Assembly: GCA_017427625.1 (NCBI GenBank)
Contig: JAFRSL010000198.1
Coordinates: 1-8,574, forward strand
Length of the DNA: 8,574 bases
DNA from: Synergistaceae bacterium
Lineage (GTDB): Bacteria > Synergistota > Synergistia > Synergistales > Aminobacteriaceae
Reading direction: 5' to 3'
Shown here: positions 6,962 through 8,574 of the stretch, in pieces
Position numbering within the stretch: position 1 is the stretch's first letter
How the letters are laid out: each line of letters begins with the position of its first letter
The notes under the pieces: generated by a model
Seen by the model: only the letters and a program-made list of their open reading frames with translations
Told to the model about the DNA's origin: nothing
Databases searched by the model: none
Program-made: the position numbers and the translations under genes

Positions 6962-7066
6962 CACTCTCACCCCAATCTAGCGGGGAGAAGTTTTTCCTCT
7001 ACGACAACCCCCCGCAATGATTGCCGGGGGCTTCCCTGACCCGTGAGATACTGTGTCACGGACTGA
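6962..7066 (-). promoter_or_regulatory. Structured 5' leader of module copy 1 with alternative pairings
   Basis: The RNA should begin near TCAGTCCGTG. Elements in order: stem CCGTGA/TCACGG (7041-7061), GGGAAGC (7030-7036), then a CCCCC/GGGGG stem (7026-7030 with the G-run complementary to 7008-7013; the inner GCAAT/ATTGC adds pairs). GCGGGG (7010-7015) can pair instead with CCCCGC (6980-6985), and that same CCCC can pair with the GGGG (6970-6973) beside the ribosome-binding site. The three stems are mutually exclusive in sequence, which is the layout of a translational switch. Copy 2 has every element. Confidence 0.6.
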
Positions 7067-7071
7067 AGGCT

Positions 7072-7080
7072 ATTCTATCA
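7072..7080 (-). promoter_or_regulatory. Candidate promoter of module copy 1 (extended -10)
   Basis: TGATAGAAT on the minus strand is an extended -10 with one mismatch. It lies 5 nt before the conserved TCAGTCCGTG block, and copy 2 has the same nine bases with the same spacing. No -35 is obvious. The candidate plus-strand promoter of copy 2 lies about 28 bp away and points in the opposite direction. Confidence 0.5.
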
Positions 7081-7104
7081 TAATCGTAATATCATAAAAT
7101 CCTG

Positions 7105-7113
7105 TGCTATAAT
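7105..7113 (+). promoter_or_regulatory. Candidate antisense promoter (extended -10), module copy 2
   Basis: TGCTATAAT is a perfect extended -10 on the plus strand, at the same place relative to the terminal hairpin as in copy 1. A transcript from here would run antisense to the 34-residue peptide message. No clear plus-strand terminator is visible, so the length of any RNA is unknown. Confidence 0.45.
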
Positions 7114-7120
7114 TGAGAGC

Positions 7121-7139
7121 GTCCGGGGAAGCTACGGAC
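7121..7139 (-). other. Terminal hairpin of module copy 2
   Basis: A GTCCG/CGGAC stem with the same loop as copy 1. Its GCTTCCC complements GGGAAGC in the copy 2 leader (7386-7392). Because the block is identical in both copies, pairing between the two messages is also possible. Confidence 0.6.
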
Positions 7140-7142
7140 ATT

Positions 7143-7190
7143 GTAACGGTCATCAGCTGAGGTCGCACCCTCAACCGATGAAGAAGTTAC
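7143..7190 (-). other. Long 3' hairpin of module copy 2
   Basis: Twelve pairs (CATCGGTTGAGG with CCTCAGCTGATG, including two G-U) surround a 6-nt loop, GTGCGA. A GTAAC/GTTAC stem extends it across a 5:3 internal loop. Relative to copy 1, many pairs are changed on both sides with pairing kept, for example T-A to C-G, G-C to A-T and C-G to T-A in the first three pairs, and the whole lower stem. Confidence 0.75.
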
Positions 7191-7210
7191 GCGGATAGTT
7201 AAGAGCGCAT

Positions 7211-7315
7211 TTAGTCTTTTGTTGAGCGGATCAACTCCGCGACTGCCCTGATGAAGTCTGCTGCGTAATTGACGATTAACGCAACAGCTTTCAGAACTTC
7301 AGCGAGGTCTTTCAC
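7211..7315 (-). CDS. Small amphipathic helical peptide, module copy 2 (34 aa)
   Basis: No named family is recognised. The start is GTG at 7315, aligned with the ATG of the sister ORF and carrying the same GGGGTGAGAG site with 5-nt spacing from GGTGA. The peptide begins MKDLAEVLKAVALIVNYAA and ends FIRAVAELIRSTKD. Polar residues at 2, 6, 9, 16, 20, 23, 27, 30 and 34 mark one face of a helix; the other face is Leu/Val/Ala/Ile. Net charge is near zero, unlike the cationic sister. A 6-residue difference in the middle separates the conserved ends. It has no signal peptide, cysteine or glycine motif. A membrane-active toxin, a leaderless bacteriocin or a regulatory leader peptide are all possible. 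Confidence 0.62.
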   Translation of the reverse strand: MKDLAEVLKAVALIVNYAADFIRAVAELIRSTKD

Positions 7316-7422
7316 GACTCTCACCCCATTTCAAGCGGGGAGAAGATTTCTTTCAGCGACAACCCCCCGCTTTGAATCGTCGGGGGCTTCCCTGACCCGT
7401 GAGATACAGTGTCACGGACTGA
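7316..7422 (-). promoter_or_regulatory. Structured 5' leader of module copy 2 with alternative pairings
   Basis: It carries the same elements as the copy 1 leader: stem CCGTGA/TCACGG (7397-7417), GGGAAGC (7386-7392), GCGGGG (7365-7370) able to pair with CCCCGC (7335-7340), and GGGG next to the ribosome-binding site (7324-7327) competing for the same C-run. The inner part of the C/G-rich stem is weaker here than in copy 1, so the outer five G-C pairs carry it. The purine-rich spacer (7341-7356) has diverged. Confidence 0.6.
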
Positions 7423-7427
7423 GCATT

Positions 7428-7436
7428 ATTCTATCA
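7428..7436 (-). promoter_or_regulatory. Candidate promoter of module copy 2 (extended -10)
   Basis: TGATAGAAT on the minus strand lies 5 nt before the conserved TCAGTCCGTG block, exactly as in copy 1. Upstream, TTGTGA overlaps the end of the UbiA-family gene at 15 bp spacing, which is too short for a good -35. Confidence 0.5.
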
Positions 7437-7448
7437 CGTTACGTTTTT

Positions 7449-8303
7449 TCACAAGTACAGTATCGAGAACATCCCCGCAAGATACACTGTGCACATTGTC
7501 ATAAGCACCTTGTCAGAGAACAGCACCTCCGCCGGATCTCCGCTTGAATTTCTCTCAACGTCAAGGCTGTACTTTATGCTTATCATGAACACAACAGGAA
7601 CAGTGAAGACCATGTACCTGCTGTTGTAGCGGGCGGCAGTTCCCTCGTCAACAGTCCAGAGCGCATAGAATACATTGGCAAGCGCGAGGCTGACATACAT
7701 GTTCTTGTCGAGGAAGCTTTCCGGGTAAAAGCCCAGCACTTCGCGGGTATCCTTATTCAGTCTGAGCTCGTTCCGCCTCTTCCCCAGCGCAAGGTAGAAG
7801 GCCGCCGACATGACACAAAGGTAAAGCCAGTGAGATATTTCCGTGCCAGTTATAATTGCCCCGTAAAGAAGCCTCATGATGAAGCCTGACACGAGAATAG
7901 CGATGTCGAGGATGGGAATGTTCTTCAGCCCCATGCTGTAAGCGATGTTGACCGCGATGTATGTTGCAGGGATCACCGTTGCCGCCGCGCCTGACACATA
8001 TGCACTGAGTGAGAGTGCTCCCGCCGCAAGAATCACCGCGAGAATCACCGCCGGCTTCACAGGGACTTCGCCTGACGCAATAGGACGCCGGGATTTTTCC
8101 GGATGAAGTCTGTCCCGATTGACGTCGCGGATGTCGTTGGTGATGTAAACGGCTGAGGCTGTCATGCAAAATACCACAAAGCCCATAGCCAAGCTCAAGA
8201 ATTTTCCCCCTGAGAACATCTCACCGCTGCAGGACGCCGCCGCGATAACAAGGATATTCTTAACCCAATGATGTACGCGGAGAAGCCTCAAGTATTTTTC
8301 CAT
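7449..8303 (-). CDS. UbiA-family prenyltransferase, similar to decaprenyl-phosphate phosphoribosyltransferase
   Basis: A 284-residue polytopic membrane protein. LRVHHWVKNILVIAAA at the N-terminus is typical of the DPPR-synthase branch. The first Asp-rich motif reads NDIRDVNRDRLHPEKSRRPIASG (split as residues 56-66 and 67-78); a second region has LKNIPILDIAILVSGFIMR with Asp133, and GKRRNEL is at 174-180. The family moves a phosphoribosyl or other group onto or from polyprenyl phosphate; the Mycobacterium member makes the decaprenyl-phosphoribose precursor of arabinan. Whether this protein uses PRPP is inferred. Three in-frame ATGs and two GTGs lie at the 5' end; the ATG at 8303 is chosen because GGTGA is 5 nt upstream. 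If the ATG at 8309 is used, it overlaps the upstream stop as TGATG. Context suggests an envelope glycan operon. Confidence 0.85.
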   Translation of the reverse strand: MEKYLRLLRVHHWVKNILVIAAASCSGEMFSGGKFLSLAMGFVVFCMTASAVYITNDIRDVNRDRLHPEKSRRPIASGEVPVKPAVILAVILAAGALSLSAYVSGAAATVIPATYIAVNIAYSMGLKNIPILDIAILVSGFIMRLLYGAIITGTEISHWLYLCVMSAAFYLALGKRRNELRLNKDTREVLGFYPESFLDKNMYVSLALANVFYALWTVDEGTAARYNSRYMVFTVPVVFMISIKYSLDVERNSSGDPAEVLFSDKVLMTMCTVYLAGMFSILYL

Positions 8304-8308
8304 CATCA

Positions 8309-8574
8309 TCACCACGAATATGGGTAATATTTTACCGCAAAGTCGACAAGCTCAGACATGGCCGGAAGGTTGGCACACAGCATCAAAGCTGCGGCAAAAA
8401 GAGCGAAGACAGGTACGATAAATCTCACGCTGTATAACTCTTCAGCTTTCACTACCAGCGAGAATATCAGGATGAAGACTGCCCACGAAAAATAGAGCGA
8501 GTAAAGTATGAGGCCATTCTCGGCAGTCCCCCAGCCGAATACGCAGAGTATTATGAACGAATATAACAGCCACA
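8309..8574 (-). CDS. C-terminal part of an unidentified multi-pass membrane protein
   Basis: Only the last 88 residues are in the window. About three hydrophobic segments are visible (LLYSFIILCVFGWG; LILYSLYFSWAVFILIFSL; FIVPVFALFAAALMLCANL), and the protein ends LVDFAVKYYPYSW. The stop TGA (8309-8311) touches the start region of the UbiA-family gene, implying one operon and translational coupling. The position next to a DPPR-synthase-like gene suggests a polyprenyl-phosphate-sugar glycosyltransferase or another envelope protein, but no diagnostic motif is in the visible part, so I leave the function open. Confidence 0.8.
   Translation of the reverse strand, partial: WLLYSFIILCVFGWGTAENGLILYSLYFSWAVFILIFSLVVKAEELYSVRFIVPVFALFAAALMLCANLPAMSELVDFAVKYYPYSW

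Larger units (their letters stand above)
6771..7080 (-). repeat. Tandem small-peptide module, copy 1 (proximal to the ATPase gene)
   Basis: One of two related units, offset by about 335-356 bp. Minus-strand order: extended -10 (7072-7080), leader hairpin (7041-7061), C/G-rich stem (7008-7030), hairpin with the ribosome-binding site (6967-6990), 28-codon ORF (6875-6961), long hairpin (6815-6861), terminal hairpin (6786-6804) and CTCTCA (6779-6784). The flanking blocks match copy 2 almost base for base, while the ORF and stem sequences have diverged. This pattern indicates selection on the RNA elements rather than a very recent duplication. No terminal inverted repeats, target duplication or transposase are visible. 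Confidence 0.8.
7106..7436 (-). repeat. Tandem small-peptide module, copy 2 (proximal to the UbiA-family gene)
   Basis: The same elements in the same order as the neighbouring copy: extended -10 (7428-7436), leader stem (7397-7417), C/G-rich stem (7363-7386), hairpin with the ribosome-binding site (7321-7345), a 34-codon ORF (7211-7315), long hairpin (7143-7190), terminal hairpin (7121-7139) and CTCTCA (7114-7119). The 5' end lies only 12 bp from the UbiA-family stop codon, and no terminator is visible between, so read-through from upstream is possible. Confidence 0.8.

Noticed and set aside
7008..7030. G/C-rich hairpin as an intrinsic terminator
   Set aside because: No U-run follows on either strand, and it sits within the leader ahead of the small ORF.
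6770..7436. CRISPR array or insertion sequence
   Set aside because: There are only two long units with unequal interiors and no regular short repeats and spacers. No transposase, terminal inverted repeats or target duplication are visible.
7441..7449. Run of six T on the plus strand as a terminator
   Set aside because: No stable hairpin directly precedes it. On the minus strand it is an A-run in the last bases before the module promoter.
7269..7547. Plus-strand open frame of 92 codons across the module and the UbiA-family gene end
   Set aside because: It crosses the conserved RNA hairpins and the 3' end of a real gene on the other strand. Copy 1 of the module has no equivalent frame.
7753..8169. 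Minus-strand open frame of 138 codons within the UbiA-family gene
   Set aside because: It is a frame-shifted shadow of the prenyltransferase, rich in His/Arg/Gly and without membrane segments.

Overview
The window looks like an ordinary bacterial chromosome segment in which every supported protein gene lies on the minus strand. A bacterial beta clamp, RecF and MnmG sit beside a two-ring AAA+ ATPase of the Cdc48/VAT type. That ATPase is standard in archaea and eukaryotes but patchy in bacteria. From memory, Synergistota-like anaerobes carry such genes, so that phylum is a low-confidence guess; nothing here proves it.

Layout in transcription order, from the right edge to the left. (1) 8309-8574: the C-terminal end of a multi-pass membrane protein. 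(2) 7449-8303: a UbiA-family prenyl-phosphate transferase resembling decaprenyl-phosphate phosphoribosyltransferase, translationally coupled to it. (3) 6770-7436: a region without long genes that holds two tandem, diverged copies of a compact module. Each copy has a candidate promoter, a structured leader with a possibly sequestered ribosome-binding site, a tiny ORF for an amphipathic helical peptide (34 and 28 residues), a long covarying hairpin after the ORF, and a terminal hairpin. Each also has a perfect extended -10 box on the opposite strand. (4) 4650-6743: the Cdc48-like ATPase, whose second ring lacks the arginine fingers. (5) 3664-4653: an RluD-family pseudouridine synthase starting at TTG and overlapping the ATPase stop. 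(6) 2347-3624: DnaN with an unusual acidic Pro/Glu/Gln tail. (7) 2132-2346: an intergenic stretch with a near-consensus sigma-70 promoter for recF and a perfect palindrome just downstream of the predicted start. (8) 1103-2131: recF. (9) 1-1113: mnmG, overlapping recF by 11 bp and cut by the window edge.

Genes 4-6 could be one transcript joining protein unfolding, rRNA modification and the replication clamp. recF and mnmG probably form a second unit with its own promoter. Genes 1-2 are the end of an envelope or glycan-precursor operon.

The strongest candidate for something undescribed is the tandem small-peptide module. The two peptides have diverged but keep a common pattern. The flanking RNA elements are almost identical or show compensatory changes, and G-U pairs show that the structured RNA is read from the same strand as the peptide. 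The layout resembles type I toxin-antitoxin loci, which also often occur as tandem copies. Toxicity and an antisense RNA are inferences, not observations.
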